Source: Clostridia bacterium
Lineage (GTDB): Bacteria; Bacillota_A; Clostridia; Oscillospirales; CAG-272
Length of the DNA: 64,000 nt
Assembly: GCA_017467205.1 (NCBI GenBank)
Contig: JAFTSQ010000001.1
Location: forward strand, 1-64,000
Reading direction: 5' to 3'
In this document: one piece after another, positions 22,282 to 31,824 of the stretch
Numbering within the stretch: the first letter of the stretch is position 1
How the letters are laid out: the number at the start of each line of letters is the position of its first letter
The notes under the pieces: model-generated
Seen by the model: only the letters and a program-made list of their open reading frames with translations
Database searches by the model: none
What the model was told of the DNA's origin: nothing
Position numbers and translations under genes: made by a program

Positions 22282-24612
22282 TTAAGTAAAATCGCTGCTC
22301 GTTACAGAGAGTCTGAATACCTCCGCAGACGGCATAAGCTCCTTTGCCAAGGTCGCCTCTCTGCCGCGGCAGGTGAATACGAAGCTCTGGTACTGCTCGC
22401 CGGAGAGATGTGCGAGAGCCTTCATCATCGATCTTGCTCTCACGTTATCCTGGTGAGCAAAGCTCTCGTCGAAGCAGATGGGGGGATTTTCCTTGTAGAG
22501 CATATCGATAAGTGCCATTCTCACGGCAATGTATGCTATGTCCTGCGTTCCGCCGGAGAGGAAGTCGACCGACTTTTTCTCGCCGCTCGGCGTTGTGAAG
22601 GAAACCTTCAAGCCGTCGCTTACGTCGATATCCGCGTACTTTTTGTCGGTCATAATGCCCATAAGATTTGCCGAGTATTCGCCAAGGCGCGGTGAAATTT
22701 CCGCGCGCAAATTATCGGTCGCACCCTCGAGGGTCTTGTAGGCAAGGTAGTATGCCTTGTGCCTTTCGGTCAGCTCCTCGATATTATCGTCGAGGTTTGC
22801 TATCTTGGTGTAAATTTCCGCAGGATCTCTTGACTTTATCTTGAGTGCGGCAAGCTCGTTTTCAACTGTAAAGGAGAGTCTGTCCTGCTCGGCAACTTGA
22901 GCGCGGCAGGTGGCAATGCCGTTGATTATACCGTCGTGGTTGATGGATGCAAGAGCCTTTCTCTTAAGGGGAGAAACCTGCGCTCTGATGTCTATCTCGC
23001 TCTTTTCAGAGAGGGTTCGTCTTATCTCGCGAACGGTGATCTCGCTGTTGTTCTTATCCTCGAGAAGAAGCCTCTTGCGCTCAAGGAACTCGCGGATTTC
23101 GTTTTCGTAATTGTCGAGGAACTCGTTGACGTCGGACTCCTTCGGTCCGTCGCTCCACTTGGAAACGATATTCGAAAGATTTACCTTTGCAGCGGCAAAG
23201 TTGGTTTTTGCTTCCTCAAGGTTACGTCTTGCAAGCTCGGTGCTGCTGATAAGCGCGTCGCGCTTTTCTCTTGCCTCGCCGATAACGACGAGCTTGACCT
23301 TAAGGTCGTGGTAGGTTTCGGTGGAGAGCTGTGCCTTGATAGCGCCAAGCTCGCGTTTGCCCTTTGCCGCAAGATACGCCGTGTATCCGCAAGCGCCGAG
23401 CGCGAGTACGCCCGCTATGCCCACGAGCACGCGCAGGGGCAAGGTAGCCGCCGCGCCGACCGCAACAATCTCGTAGACCACAGCGGCAAGTGCGCCGAGT
23501 ACCGAAAGAATGGCAAAGGTAAGGAAGTTTATTCCCGTGCGGTACGCCGCTTTTGCCTTTGCAAGCACCGTGCGCTCGCCGCCCATCTCGTCGGCAAGCC
23601 TTATCGATGCTTCGATTTCGTTAGTAATACCCGCAGCGCTCCGCTCCTTTGCGTATGCCGCGTCGGCGTTCTCAAGCGCTACGTAAGCGTCGTTGACGCT
23701 CTGCCGCGAAACCGCGATGTCCGAAAGGTAGCTCTCGGTGGGGGTAAAGCCGTCCTTTGCGTTGTCCGCAATGAACGCGTTATATACCTCGCCCTTTTCC
23801 TCCGCTTCCTTTTCAAGCTCATGGAGCTTGTCGAAGCTTTGGATGAGCATAACGTTCTTGTAGCAGTTGTCAAGGTCGAGAAGGTTCTCCTGCTTTTCGA
23901 GCGCCTCCTCGCGTTTTTCCTTTATGTCGTAAAGCTCGGCTTCCTTTGCGAGTATCTCGCGGTTGTCCGCCATAGAGGCATCGAGGCGCTCGTCAAGGTC
24001 TGCACGGCGGCGTGCGAGGTCGTAAATAGTTCCTCCCGCACCGCTCTTGTGGAGGAGCACCTCCATCTTGCCTTGAACCTTATCAATTGCGCGCTGGGTG
24101 TTAAGCCTCTCGCTTCCCGAGAAGAGTATATTTTCAATAGATTGCTTGACCGAGCCCTCGTTGATTTTCGCGTCTCCAATCTGACCGACGAACGCGGTGT
24201 TCTCGAAAAGCTCCCTGTCAATGCCGAAGAAGACCTCGCCTGCGGGCATCTTTCCAAAGGCGGGAGTGCCGGACTCAAGGTCGATTATCGTTGCCTCCTC
24301 CTTATAGGAGGTATATCCGTTCGTTTCGGTTGGCACGGTAGAGCGCGTGATGAGATATCTCTTCTCTCCGACTCTGACGGTCATAGAGCCCTGCGCGTTG
24401 TTGGTTTCCCAATTGATGCGGCGGCGTCTTTCGCCGAGCGAGTCGCAATCGCCCTCCGCACCGAAGCCGTAGAGCATATATTTGATGAACGCCGCAACGG
24501 TGCTCTTACCGGATTCGTTTTCGCCCTCAATGACATTGATGGAATCCGAAAAAACGAGGTCGGTATCCTTCAAAAGACCGAAGCTCTTAATGCTTATCTT
24601 TTCAATTATCAT
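22282..24612 (-). CDS. SMC/Rad50-like ATPase, YhaN type with a membrane hairpin
   Basis: 776 residues. The N-terminal half-site is MIIEKISIKSFGLLKDTDLVF followed by EGENESGKSTVAAFIKYMLYG (Walker A). The arms (about 180-340 and 440-650) are coiled coil. Unusually for Rad50, two hydrophobic helices occur at the apex (about 365-415, with FLTFAILSVLGALAAVVYEI and VLVGIAGVLALGACGYTAYL), a feature of YhaN-like proteins. The C-terminal half-site has DFLSGGTQDIAYIAVRMALIDML (signature) and PPICFDESFAHQD (Walker B). A DNA end-processing or membrane-tethered chromosome role is plausible; its usual phosphoesterase partner is not adjacent. It overlaps the DUF6062-like gene by 4 bases. Confidence 0.87.
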   Translation of the reverse strand: MIIEKISIKSFGLLKDTDLVFSDSINVIEGENESGKSTVAAFIKYMLYGFGAEGDCDSLGERRRRINWETNNAQGSMTVRVGEKRYLITRSTVPTETNGYTSYKEEATIIDLESGTPAFGKMPAGEVFFGIDRELFENTAFVGQIGDAKINEGSVKQSIENILFSGSERLNTQRAIDKVQGKMEVLLHKSGAGGTIYDLARRRADLDERLDASMADNREILAKEAELYDIKEKREEALEKQENLLDLDNCYKNVMLIQSFDKLHELEKEAEEKGEVYNAFIADNAKDGFTPTESYLSDIAVSRQSVNDAYVALENADAAYAKERSAAGITNEIEASIRLADEMGGERTVLAKAKAAYRTGINFLTFAILSVLGALAAVVYEIVAVGAAATLPLRVLVGIAGVLALGACGYTAYLAAKGKRELGAIKAQLSTETYHDLKVKLVVIGEAREKRDALISSTELARRNLEEAKTNFAAAKVNLSNIVSKWSDGPKESDVNEFLDNYENEIREFLERKRLLLEDKNNSEITVREIRRTLSEKSEIDIRAQVSPLKRKALASINHDGIINGIATCRAQVAEQDRLSFTVENELAALKIKSRDPAEIYTKIANLDDNIEELTERHKAYYLAYKTLEGATDNLRAEISPRLGEYSANLMGIMTDKKYADIDVSDGLKVSFTTPSGEKKSVDFLSGGTQDIAYIAVRMALIDMLYKENPPICFDESFAHQDNVRARSMMKALAHLSGEQYQSFVFTCRGREATLAKELMPSAEVFRLSVTSSDFT

Positions 24613-25328
24613 CTGCCGTTCTCCTTTGTTTCGTCAGTATCGGAAGAGAGGAACTTTATCGCTCTCGGAATGGAGTCTTTGGAGTTGTACCACGGTTCTG
24701 CGTCGTATCTGTAATCGAACTTCTTGCAGAACCAGCTGACGTCGCCCGAAAGCGACTGTATGTATTTCTTTTCGATGCCGTGCGCAACCGGAAGAAGCTC
24801 TCGGTAGCTCTTCTTATTCATCTTCTTGGATGCGTAGGAAAGCATTGCCGAGTAGTGCGGCAGGCAGAAGTAGCTTTGCGCGGCAAATTTTTCTCTGAAG
24901 GCTCGCTCGCTCTCGAAAAGATAGACCGTCGTAGCCGTCATAGCATCGAGATTTTTCTTTATTCTCGAGCAAATATAGCAGCTCTCGCCGAGCTTTGCAA
25001 GCGGCTCGACGTTCGCGCCGGTCGCACCAACGACGGGCGGCCACTTTGCGTCGAGCTTCGCCTCGACCTCTGCAAGATGGCTCTCAAGCATCAGCCCCAT
25101 ACCGAGCATACGCTTTCTTTTGAGCATCATCCCGTAGTGAGTACCGCAAAAGCCGAGCTCATTGGTCATTATTCTGATATCCGGCTCCATCATCGAAGCG
25201 CCGAGGATTATATCAAGCTCATCCTCCTGCAGCTTTCTGTAAAGCGCGCAGAACGGACAGCCGACCTCAGGCTTCTCTCGACATAGGTCAAACGCCTCGT
25301 TGACGGGTATTGTGTAAATCTGTTGCAT
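24609..25328 (-). CDS. DUF6062-like protein with cysteine pairs (239 aa)
   Basis: I recognise the layout as DUF6062, a family of unknown function. Residues 18-30 contain a GCPFCALY motif, residue 62 on FCGTHYGMML, and later SCYICSRI and SYFCLPHYSAML, so four Cys/His pairs spread over two similar halves could bind metal. The C-terminus has WFCKKFDYRYDAEPW. The protein looks soluble. Its stop overlaps the start of the SMC-like ATPase, so it is the first gene of that operon and may be a partner of the ATPase. The start follows a leader of about 80 bases. Confidence 0.8.
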   Translation of the reverse strand: MQQIYTIPVNEAFDLCREKPEVGCPFCALYRKLQEDELDIILGASMMEPDIRIMTNELGFCGTHYGMMLKRKRMLGMGLMLESHLAEVEAKLDAKWPPVVGATGANVEPLAKLGESCYICSRIKKNLDAMTATTVYLFESERAFREKFAAQSYFCLPHYSAMLSYASKKMNKKSYRELLPVAHGIEKKYIQSLSGDVSWFCKKFDYRYDAEPWYNSKDSIPRAIKFLSSDTDETKENGR

Positions 25329-25369
25329 AGATTATCTCCGTGCCCAAGGCGAAAGGTTGATTTTCCTGT

Positions 25370-25398
25370 TGCATTGGGGCGAATTTTGTGCTAAAATA
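25370..25398 (+). promoter_or_regulatory. Promoter of the DNA glycosylase gene
   Basis: TTGCAT (25370-25375), 17-base spacer, TAAAAT (25393-25398). Confidence 0.75.
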
Positions 25399-25413
25399 TA
25401 ATATATAGGTTAA

Positions 25414-25442
25414 TTATACACTATATTATAGTTTTTTTCAAG
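25414..25442 (-). promoter_or_regulatory. Promoter of the DUF6062/SMC/rbsK-like/miaA/galK operon
   Basis: On the minus strand TTGAAA (25442-25437), 17-base spacer, TATAAT (25419-25414). It faces away from the glycosylase promoter, and the two overlap in the 128-base divergent gap. Confidence 0.75.
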
Positions 25443-25456
25443 GGGTTGATGGGAAA

Positions 25457-26407
25457 ATGTTTTGGAAAATGAGAAAATCCGCCAAAGGCGGAAGTGAGGT
25501 GCTCGTTCGCGATATAGGCGAGTTCGACCTCTCTGACACGCTCGAGTGCGGTCAGTGCTTCAGATACGAGAGGGTAGAGCGCGAGGGATACGCCGCGTCC
25601 TATATCGTCGTGGCTATGGGAAGGATATTCGAGCTCTCGCAAAACGCTCGCGGCGAGGTTGTGTTTCACGGCATTTCCGAAAAGGACTTTTTGGAAACGG
25701 CAGTCCCGTATTTTTCGCTTGATACCGACTTCGAGGGGATAAGGCAGAAAATAATCTCCCGCTCACCGATAGACAAGCTTATTGAAGCCTCGGAGGGCGC
25801 GAAGGGAACTTATATTCTTCGCCAAGACCCGTGGGAAGCGCTTTTCTCATTCATAGTTTCGCAGAACAATAACATACCGAGGATAAGAAAGATAATACGC
25901 TCGCTCTCGCTTTCGTACGGCGAGAATATCGCCGAGAGGGAGGGGCGACAGAGGTGTCCGCTTTCGCTCCATAATAGCACCCCGTGCAGAGAAAACTGCA
26001 AGGATTGCGGCATTTGTTATAGCTTTCCCACGCCTGAGGCGGTTGCCGCCGAGCCCGAAAAGATGCTCCCGGCAAAGACGGGCTTCAGATACAAATATCT
26101 TCTTGACGCGGCAGAGCGCGTGGCGAGCGGTGAGGTAGATCTTGCGGCTATCCGCGAGCGTCACGACCTTGAGTATTCGCTCGAAAGCCTGAAGCGTATA
26201 AAGGGCGTTGGCGAGAAGGTCGCCTCCTGCGTCGCGCTCTTCGGACTCGGCAATCTTGACGCCTTTCCGATAGACGTCTGGATGCGCCGCGCGATTGACA
26301 GCTGGTTTGAGGGGAAGCTCGACCGCGAAACGCTCGGTGAGTACGCGGGAGTTGCCCAGCAGTACATATTCCACTATGCAAGAAACCTGACCCACGAAAA
26401 TATATAA
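25457..26407 (+). CDS. OGG-type DNA glycosylase (8-oxoguanine glycosylase/AP lyase family)
   Basis: 316 residues. The N-terminal OGG_N part has LSDTLECGQCFRYER, and the HhH-GPD core contains LRQDPWEALFSFIVSQNNNIPRI. The hairpin KGVGEKVASC carries the expected catalytic lysine (Lys254), and the essential Asp is in PIDVWMRR (Asp273). It excises oxidised guanine from DNA. An insert between the core helices bears five cysteines (Cys167, 177, 181, 184, 187; C-x3-C-x2-C-x2-C) that could bind zinc or an Fe-S cluster, which is not typical of the well-studied OGG enzymes as I remember them. The start follows GGGG..GGGAAA; Met5 is an alternative. Confidence 0.9.
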   Translation: MFWKMRKSAKGGSEVLVRDIGEFDLSDTLECGQCFRYERVEREGYAASYIVVAMGRIFELSQNARGEVVFHGISEKDFLETAVPYFSLDTDFEGIRQKIISRSPIDKLIEASEGAKGTYILRQDPWEALFSFIVSQNNNIPRIRKIIRSLSLSYGENIAEREGRQRCPLSLHNSTPCRENCKDCGICYSFPTPEAVAAEPEKMLPAKTGFRYKYLLDAAERVASGEVDLAAIRERHDLEYSLESLKRIKGVGEKVASCVALFGLGNLDAFPIDVWMRRAIDSWFEGKLDRETLGEYAGVAQQYIFHYARNLTHENI

Positions 26408-26434
26408 AGCACCACCCCGTGCAAAATTAAAAGC

Positions 26435-26466
26435 GCGTTTATGCAAACAATGCTTTGCATAAACGC
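26435..26466. repeat. Inverted repeat after the glycosylase gene
   Basis: GCGTTTATGCAAA (26435-26447) pairs perfectly with TTTGCATAAACGC (26454-26466). No T run follows, so terminator activity is uncertain. The rest of 26467-26630 shows no supportable gene. Confidence 0.6.
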
Positions 26467-26631
26467 ATTCAAGTCCGCTTGATTTAGAGCAGAAATCTTC
26501 GTTTCGCGACCCGAAGTCGTATTTATATACGCCGAGAGGTAGCGAACGGAGATAGAATAAAAAACTAAAACAAAAGAGGAAAACCACAGGTTTTCAACCT
26601 TAATTTTCCTCAAACAGCGTTAAACAAAAGA

Positions 26632-26668
26632 AAAGGTGACGTGTCAAAAACACATCACCTTTGTTTTT
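26632..26668. terminator. Terminator of the rimP-infB operon
   Basis: AAAGGTGACGTGT (26632-26644) pairs with ACACATCACCTTT (26650-26662) with one mismatch; TTTTCTTTTGTTT follows on the minus strand and GTTTTTT on the plus strand. It lies 33 bases after the infB stop. Confidence 0.88.
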
Positions 26669-26701
26669 TATTCGGTTATGCCTAAAGGAAGCGGACTTTT
26701 G

Positions 26702-29494
26702 TTATCTTGCGACTTCTTCCATAATGAATGCCTCAAGCATATCGCCCTCTTTGATGTCGTTGAACTTCTCAAGGCCGACACCGCATTCATATCCGTCCGC
26801 AACCTCGCGAACGTCGTCCTTGAAGCGGCGGAGAGAGGATATCTTATCCTCGAAGATAACTATACCGTCGCGGACTACGCGGATTTCGGACTGACGGGTA
26901 ATCTTTCCGTCCTTAACGTAGCAACCCGCGATAGTTCCGACACTCGGAACTCTGATGGTCTGGCGGACCTCTGCGTGACCGAGAAGAACCTCCTTGAAGG
27001 TGGGGGCGAGCATTCCCTTGATAGCCGCCTCAACCTCGTCGATTATCTCGTAGATTATACGGTGAGTTCTGATATCAACGTTGTTCCTTTCAGCCGAGTC
27101 GAGAGCGTTCTTATCGGGGCGGACGTTGAATCCGACGATAATTGCGTTCGACGCGGTGGCAAGCATAACGTCGGAATCGGTGATTCCTCCGACTGCGCTG
27201 TGGATAACGTTTATCCTTACCTCGTCGCCCGAGAGCTTAAGAAGCGAGGACTTGACAGCCTCTGCCGAGCCTGCAACGTCTGCCTTTACGATAATGTTGA
27301 GGGTCTTCGTTCCCTCTGCTATCTGGTTGAACAGGTCGTCGAGATTTACGCGCGCATTTGCCGCGAGAATCTCCTGGCGCTGCTTTTCGCGGCGCTGATC
27401 CGCGAGGTCCTTCGCCATTCTCTCGTCCTCAACGGCGTTGAGCTCGTCGCCTGCCTGCGGAACGTCGTCAAGACCTATTATCTCAACGGGAACGGAAGGT
27501 CCTGCAACCTTGGTGGTTCTGCCCTTGTCGTCTATCATCGCACGAACGCGTCCAACCGCGTTTCCGACGATTACGTAGTCGCCCTGATGAAGCGTTCCGT
27601 TCTGTATAAGAACGGTAGCAACAGGACCGCGACCGCGGTCGAGCCTTGACTCGATAACAAGACCCTTTGCGCGCTTGTTCGGATTGGCGCGAAGCTCCTT
27701 AACCTCTGCAACCAAAAGTACGCTTTCAAGAAGGTCGGAGATACCCATACCCGTAAGAGCCGATACGGGAACGCAGATAACGTCACCGCCCCACTCCTCG
27801 GGAACGAGCTCGTATTGAGTGAGCTGATTGAGTACGTTGTCGGGATTAGCGTGCGGCTTATCCATCTTGTTTATAGCAACTATAATATCAATGCCTGCTG
27901 CTTTTGCGTGGCTGATGGCCTCAACGGTCTGGGGCATAACGCCGTCGTCCGCGGCAACTACGAGAATTGCGATGTCGGTGGATTTAGCACCGCGCAGACG
28001 CATTGCGGTAAACGCCTCGTGACCGGGGGTATCAAGGAAGGTAATATCCTTGTCGTTAGCCTTAACGCGATACGCACCGATAGCCTGCGTAATACCGCCT
28101 GCCTCGCCGCGAGTTACGTTAGTGTGTCTTATAGCGTCGAGAATAGAGGTCTTACCGTGGTCAACGTGACCCATAACGCAAACGACGGGTGCGCGCTCGA
28201 TAAGGTCGGCCTCATTGTCCTCAGCCTCGGTGAACAGGCGCTCCTCGATAGTAACGACTATCTCCTTGGTCGCCTTCGCACCGAACGCGTCGGCGATTAT
28301 CTCTGCCGTGCCGAAATCGACAACGTCGTTAAGCCCCTTCATCTCGCCCATAAGCATAAGCTTCTTGATGACCTCAGCGGAGGTCTTTTTAAGGCGAAGC
28401 GCAAGCTCGGAAACGGTTATCTCGTCGGGCACGGTTATCTCAAGCTGCTTGTTTCTTGCCTTTTCTGCCTCAAGCCTCTTGAGCTTTTCCTGTGCAGCTC
28501 TTTCCTTGTCCTTTGCGCTCTTGCCGAACTGATTTCTGTTGTCCTGCTTCTTGAGCTTCTGCTTGGACGCTCTGGTGTCCGTGCCGTTCGCTATTGCGTA
28601 GAACTGATCGTTGTATCTGTCGTCGTACTTGGAGAGGTTTACGTCGGAGGTACGCATATCAACGACTCTCGTCTTGGGAGTGTTTGCAGTGTACTCACCG
28701 CCGATATTGACTCCACCCTTGACGTTTTCCTTGTTGATTACGGGAGTAATAGTGCGGAACTGCTGCTTCTGCTGCGGCTTTTTCTCCTCGCGCTTCTGCT
28801 GGGGCTTCTGTGCCTCGGGCTGCTTTGACTGTGCCGAAGCCTTCTGCTGTGCGAGCTTCTGACGCTCGAGCGCCTGTTGCTGTGCGGGGTGCTGAGCGGT
28901 GCTCTTGGGAGCTGCGGGGGCTACAGGTGCTGCGGGCTTCTGCTGCTGGTTGTAGGGCTGCTGCGCGGGGCGCTGCTGCTTCGCATATCCCTCGGTGCGC
29001 TTTGCAAAGGGATTCTCCTGCGGCTTGTCGTTGTATTTCTGATAGCGCGGGCGCTCCTGCTGCTGTTGCGGCTTCTTTGCCTGCTGAACGTTGGGGTTAA
29101 TGTAGGTAGCCAGCGGCTTATGCGCGCGGGGCGCGTCTGTCTGCTGAGCGGGCCGAGGCTTCTGTGCCTCGGGCGCTTTTTTCTGCACGGGTGCAGGCTC
29201 AGCCTTGGGTGCGGGCGTTGCCTCGACCTTCGGTGCGGGTGCTGCCTCAACCTTCGGCGCGACCTTTGCTTCCTTTACAGAGCTTATCTTTACCTTACCG
29301 TCAAGGTAATCGTCAATACTCGATATCTGATTTTTCTTTGTGAGCGTGGAAATAAGGAGCTCAAACTCTGCTGCTTCTACCGAAGCGCCGCTCTTTTTAT
29401 CAAGTCCGAGATCTTTGAAGGCGTCGAGAATATCCTTGGTTTTCATATTGAGGTTATCCGACAGCTGCTTCATTTTAATTGCCTTTTGAGCCAT
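26702..29494 (-). CDS. infB: Translation initiation factor IF-2
   Basis: 930 residues. An N-terminal IF2N module (1-55) is followed by a long Pro/Gln/Ala/Lys-rich linker (about 75-330), unusually rich in poly-Gln and QQ/KPQ segments, then a second IF2N region (about 345-410). The GTPase domain begins with [11 protein letters not shown] (442-450), then [12 protein letters not shown] and [10 protein letters not shown], and the C-terminal domains II-IV follow. It delivers initiator fMet-tRNA to the 30S subunit. It is the last gene of the rimP-nusA-ylxR-ylxQ operon, with GAGGTGACT upstream of the ATG. Confidence 0.98.
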   Translation of the reverse strand: MAQKAIKMKQLSDNLNMKTKDILDAFKDLGLDKKSGASVEAAEFELLISTLTKKNQISSIDDYLDGKVKISSVKEAKVAPKVEAAPAPKVEATPAPKAEPAPVQKKAPEAQKPRPAQQTDAPRAHKPLATYINPNVQQAKKPQQQQERPRYQKYNDKPQENPFAKRTEGYAKQQRPAQQPYNQQQKPAAPVAPAAPKSTAQHPAQQQALERQKLAQQKASAQSKQPEAQKPQQKREEKKPQQKQQFRTITPVINKENVKGGVNIGGEYTANTPKTRVVDMRTSDVNLSKYDDRYNDQFYAIANGTDTRASKQKLKKQDNRNQFGKSAKDKERAAQEKLKRLEAEKARNKQLEITVPDEITVSELALRLKKTSAEVIKKLMLMGEMKGLNDVVDFGTAEIIADAFGAKATKEIVVTIEERLFTEAEDNEADLIERAPVVCVMGHVDHGKTSILDAIRHTNVTRGEAGGITQAIGAYRVKANDKDITFLDTPGHEAFTAMRLRGAKSTDIAILVVAADDGVMPQTVEAISHAKAAGIDIIVAINKMDKPHANPDNVLNQLTQYELVPEEWGGDVICVPVSALTGMGISDLLESVLLVAEVKELRANPNKRAKGLVIESRLDRGRGPVATVLIQNGTLHQGDYVIVGNAVGRVRAMIDDKGRTTKVAGPSVPVEIIGLDDVPQAGDELNAVEDERMAKDLADQRREKQRQEILAANARVNLDDLFNQIAEGTKTLNIIVKADVAGSAEAVKSSLLKLSGDEVRINVIHSAVGGITDSDVMLATASNAIIVGFNVRPDKNALDSAERNNVDIRTHRIIYEIIDEVEAAIKGMLAPTFKEVLLGHAEVRQTIRVPSVGTIAGCYVKDGKITRQSEIRVVRDGIVIFEDKISSLRRFKDDVREVADGYECGVGLEKFNDIKEGDMLEAFIMEEVAR

Positions 29495-29501
29495 ATATTA
29501 G

Positions 29502-29870
29502 TCACCTCGTTTCCGATGGGGCGGAAACTTCCTTTCCTGATGTATTTTCCGAGAGGGAAAGCCTTATTTCCTTGGCGAAGCCCGCGTCGTTTACTCCGAC
29601 GAGCACGGGGGTGTAGGACTTGCCAAGCCGCTGTCCCAGCTCCTCTGCCGTTATCGGCAGCTCGAATGCTTCTATACCGTAAAATTCGCTTTTGGTTCGT
29701 ATCTTCTTCTTTGCGCCATCCGAGGCGTCGGTTGCAAAAACGACTATCTCGGGGCGGCGACCGATAGGTCTTGCCATTTCAGCGAACACCTGCTCAGCTC
29801 CGACTGTGAGCTTGCCCGCCCTCATCGCAAAGCCGAGCATACCGAAAAGGCGAGCTCTCTTGTCAGCCAT
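29502..29870 (-). CDS. ylxQ: YlxQ, L7Ae/L30e-family RNA-binding protein
   Basis: 122 residues in the ribosomal L7Ae fold: RLFGMLGFAMRAGKLTVGAEQV at the start, VVFATDASDGAKKKI, and LPITAEELGQRLGKSYTPVLVGVNDAGFAKEI. This kink-turn-binding family protein is standard between ylxR and infB in Firmicutes. It overlaps ylxR by 8 bases and is 7 bases from infB. The last 15 residues are Ser/Glu-rich and look disordered. Confidence 0.95.
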   Translation of the reverse strand: MADKRARLFGMLGFAMRAGKLTVGAEQVFAEMARPIGRRPEIVVFATDASDGAKKKIRTKSEFYGIEAFELPITAEELGQRLGKSYTPVLVGVNDAGFAKEIRLSLSENTSGKEVSAPSETR

Positions 29871-30150
29871 TTTGGCTCATTTCCTCCTCGAGCCTATCGT
29901 AGATTTCCTCGGGAATAGCAACCTCGAGAGATGCGGAAAGCCGATTCTTCTGCCTTGCTTTCTTGAGGCAGGCGACGCTCTTACAAACGTACGCCCCTCT
30001 GCCCGAGCGCTTGCCCGTAAGGTCAAGAACTATCTCGCCCTCGGGAGTCCTGACGACTCTGACGAGCTGATTTTTAGGGAAATGCTCATTGCATCCCGTG
30101 CATTTCCTGACGGGAGTTTTACGAACCCTTAGCAAACCGTTTTCTTTCAT
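29863..30150 (-). CDS. rnpM: YlxR/RnpM, RNase P modulator (DUF448)
   Basis: 95 residues. The diagnostic PVRKCTGCNEHFPKNQLVRVVRTPEG and GKRSGRGAYVCKSVACLKKARQKNRL segments are complete, with the CxxC near the N-terminus and later paired cysteines. YlxR (RnpM) binds the RNase P RNA and modulates its activity in Bacillus. It is in its canonical place between nusA and ylxQ. Confidence 0.95.
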   Translation of the reverse strand: MKENGLLRVRKTPVRKCTGCNEHFPKNQLVRVVRTPEGEIVLDLTGKRSGRGAYVCKSVACLKKARQKNRLSASLEVAIPEEIYDRLEEEMSQNG

Positions 30151-30170
30151 AAATTCAGTAAAATTTCCTT

Positions 30171-31202
30171 TTATGCTTTAATATCTATCTTACAGCCTGT
30201 GAGCTTTGCGGCAAGCTTTGCGTTTTGACCTTCCTTACCGATTGCTAAGGAGAGCTGCTCGGGAGCGACGGTGACCTTGCAGGAACGCTCGCTCTCCATC
30301 TCTGCGGAGATGACGACTGCGGGCGAGAGCGCCTCTGCAACGTATTCCGCGAGATTTTCGCTGTACTTGATTATGTCTACCTTTTCATTTCCGAGCTCTG
30401 CGAGGATTGCGGCGATTCTCATACCGTTCTTACCGATACAAGAGCCGATAGCGTCGACGTTCTCATCCCTTGAAACGACGGATATCTTCGATCTGCTTCC
30501 CGCATCTCTCGAAACGCCCTTAATAAGTATCGTTCCGTCCTGAATTTCGGGTATCTCAAGCTCGAAGAGTCTTTTGACGAAGTTCGGGTGAACTCTCGAA
30601 AGAGAAACGAGCGGACCTCTCGATTCAGCGCCCTTGACCTCGGAGATAAATACCTTGAGTCTGTCGCCGACGTCGTGAACTTCACCGGGTATCTGCTCGG
30701 ACTTGAGAAGGGTAGCGTAGCCCGTTCCGGTGTCCATAATGAGATTTCCCGTGGTGTTGTCGACCTTGTCGACCACTGCGGTGATGATTTCCTCACGCTT
30801 TTCCTCGTATTCTCTCGTCTGTCTTTCGCGCTCTGCGTCGCGAATAGCCTGAATTATCATCTGCTTTCCTGCCTGTGCGGAAAGGCGTCGGAAGGTGCTC
30901 GTCTTAAGCTCGGTTTCCACCTTGCCGCCGAGCTTGTTACGGCGGGAGAGCGCCTTTGCGTCGCTGAGAGAAATCTGCGAAAGCTTATCCTCAACCTCTC
31001 CGTCTGCAACGACGTCTCTTTGCTGGAAGACTCGCATATCGTGCTTAACGGGGTCGAGCTGAACGCGAATAACCGTCGTCGGTCCGACCTCTTTTTTGCA
31101 GGCGTTTGCGAGCGCCAGCTCAATTTTTTCAATCATGTACTCCTTTGATATGCCCTTTTCCTTTTCGAGAAGGTCAAGAGCCAAGAAAAATTCCTTGTTC
31201 AT
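30171..31202 (-). CDS. nusA: Transcription factor NusA
   Basis: 343 residues, the short Firmicute form without the C-terminal acidic repeats of enterobacteria. The N-terminal RNAP-binding domain (1-125), S1 domain (about 135-200, GNLIMDTGTGYATLLKSEQIPGE), KH1 with VVSRDENVDAIGSCIGKNGMRI, and KH2 with LSLAIGKEGQNAKLAAKLTGCKIDI are in order. It modulates pausing, termination and antitermination. Second gene of the operon, after rimP. Confidence 0.98.
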   Translation of the reverse strand: MNKEFFLALDLLEKEKGISKEYMIEKIELALANACKKEVGPTTVIRVQLDPVKHDMRVFQQRDVVADGEVEDKLSQISLSDAKALSRRNKLGGKVETELKTSTFRRLSAQAGKQMIIQAIRDAERERQTREYEEKREEIITAVVDKVDNTTGNLIMDTGTGYATLLKSEQIPGEVHDVGDRLKVFISEVKGAESRGPLVSLSRVHPNFVKRLFELEIPEIQDGTILIKGVSRDAGSRSKISVVSRDENVDAIGSCIGKNGMRIAAILAELGNEKVDIIKYSENLAEYVAEALSPAVVISAEMESERSCKVTVAPEQLSLAIGKEGQNAKLAAKLTGCKIDIKA

Positions 31203-31254
31203 TTTTCCGTTATACCCCGTAAAAATATACGGTCCTTTCTATATTTATCAAAAA

Positions 31255-31728
31255 TTATTTTTCTTCCGTGTAAACCGTCGAGAGCTTTGAAACCTCTTTT
31301 CTCTCGAGGACTATCTCGCCGACCTCTGTCGCGAGGGTGAACGTGCTCTCGTCAAACGCGGTGAGCGCGCCGACGAAGGACTTTGCGCCATCCTTCGGTG
31401 CGAAAAGCTTTGCCTCTACACCCTCGCCAATCGAGAGGGAAAGATGCTCGTCAGAGCGGAGCTCGCGTTCGCTTCCGGGTGAGGAAACCTCAAGATAGTA
31501 GAAGCCTTCGATGGGGTCTATCTCGTCGAGTATCGGGTCTATGGCGCGGTGAACGCGCTCGCAGTCGTCAATACCGATGCCGCTGTCCTGATCGATTGTG
31601 ATTTCAAGATGCCAATCTGCGCCTATCTTCGTGTACGTTACGTCCCAAATGCGATATCCGAGCTCGGTAACGGTGGGCTCGATAGCCTCTCTTACTACCT
31701 CTTTGATGCTTTTTTTCACTTTCCTCAT
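31255..31728 (-). CDS. rimP: Ribosome maturation factor RimP
   Basis: About 157 residues in two domains: the N-terminal alpha-beta part with IWDVTYTKIGADWHLEITID and the family motif FYYLEVSSPGSERELRSDEHL, then an SH3-like C-terminal barrel. RimP is needed for 30S maturation. The start is ambiguous: ATG 31728 has an AAAGGA directly against it, and GTG 31719 nine bases later has better spacing from that site; a TTG at 31737 is less likely. First gene of the nusA-infB operon. Confidence 0.93.
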   Translation of the reverse strand: MRKVKKSIKEVVREAIEPTVTELGYRIWDVTYTKIGADWHLEITIDQDSGIGIDDCERVHRAIDPILDEIDPIEGFYYLEVSSPGSERELRSDEHLSLSIGEGVEAKLFAPKDGAKSFVGALTAFDESTFTLATEVGEIVLERKEVSKLSTVYTEEK

Positions 31729-31770
31729 TCCTTTCAAGATTATCTCACTTGTCTGTTACTTTACAACAAA

Positions 31771-31798
31771 TGAAGAGTGACTCGCAAGCCACTCTTCA
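31771..31798 (-). promoter_or_regulatory. Hairpin in the rimP operon leader
   Basis: TGAAGAGTG (31771-31779) pairs with CACTCTTCA (31790-31798). It lies about 20 bases into the predicted rimP transcript and also downstream of the convergently placed tcdA end, so it may act as a leader attenuator or as the tcdA terminator; the minus-strand tail ATTTGTTGT is a weak T tract. Confidence 0.5.
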
Positions 31799-31824
31799 AA
31801 TCACATCATATTAATTCTAATGAC

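Noticed and set aside
22897..24714. 605-codon open frame on the plus strand opposite the SMC-like ATPase gene
   Set aside because: It is a shadow of the minus-strand coding sequence: no ribosome site, biased odd composition (Val/Arg/Cys-rich) and the minus frame has complete Walker and signature motifs.
26636..28828. Two 337-codon plus-strand frames opposite infB
   Set aside because: Antisense shadows of infB; no signals of their own.
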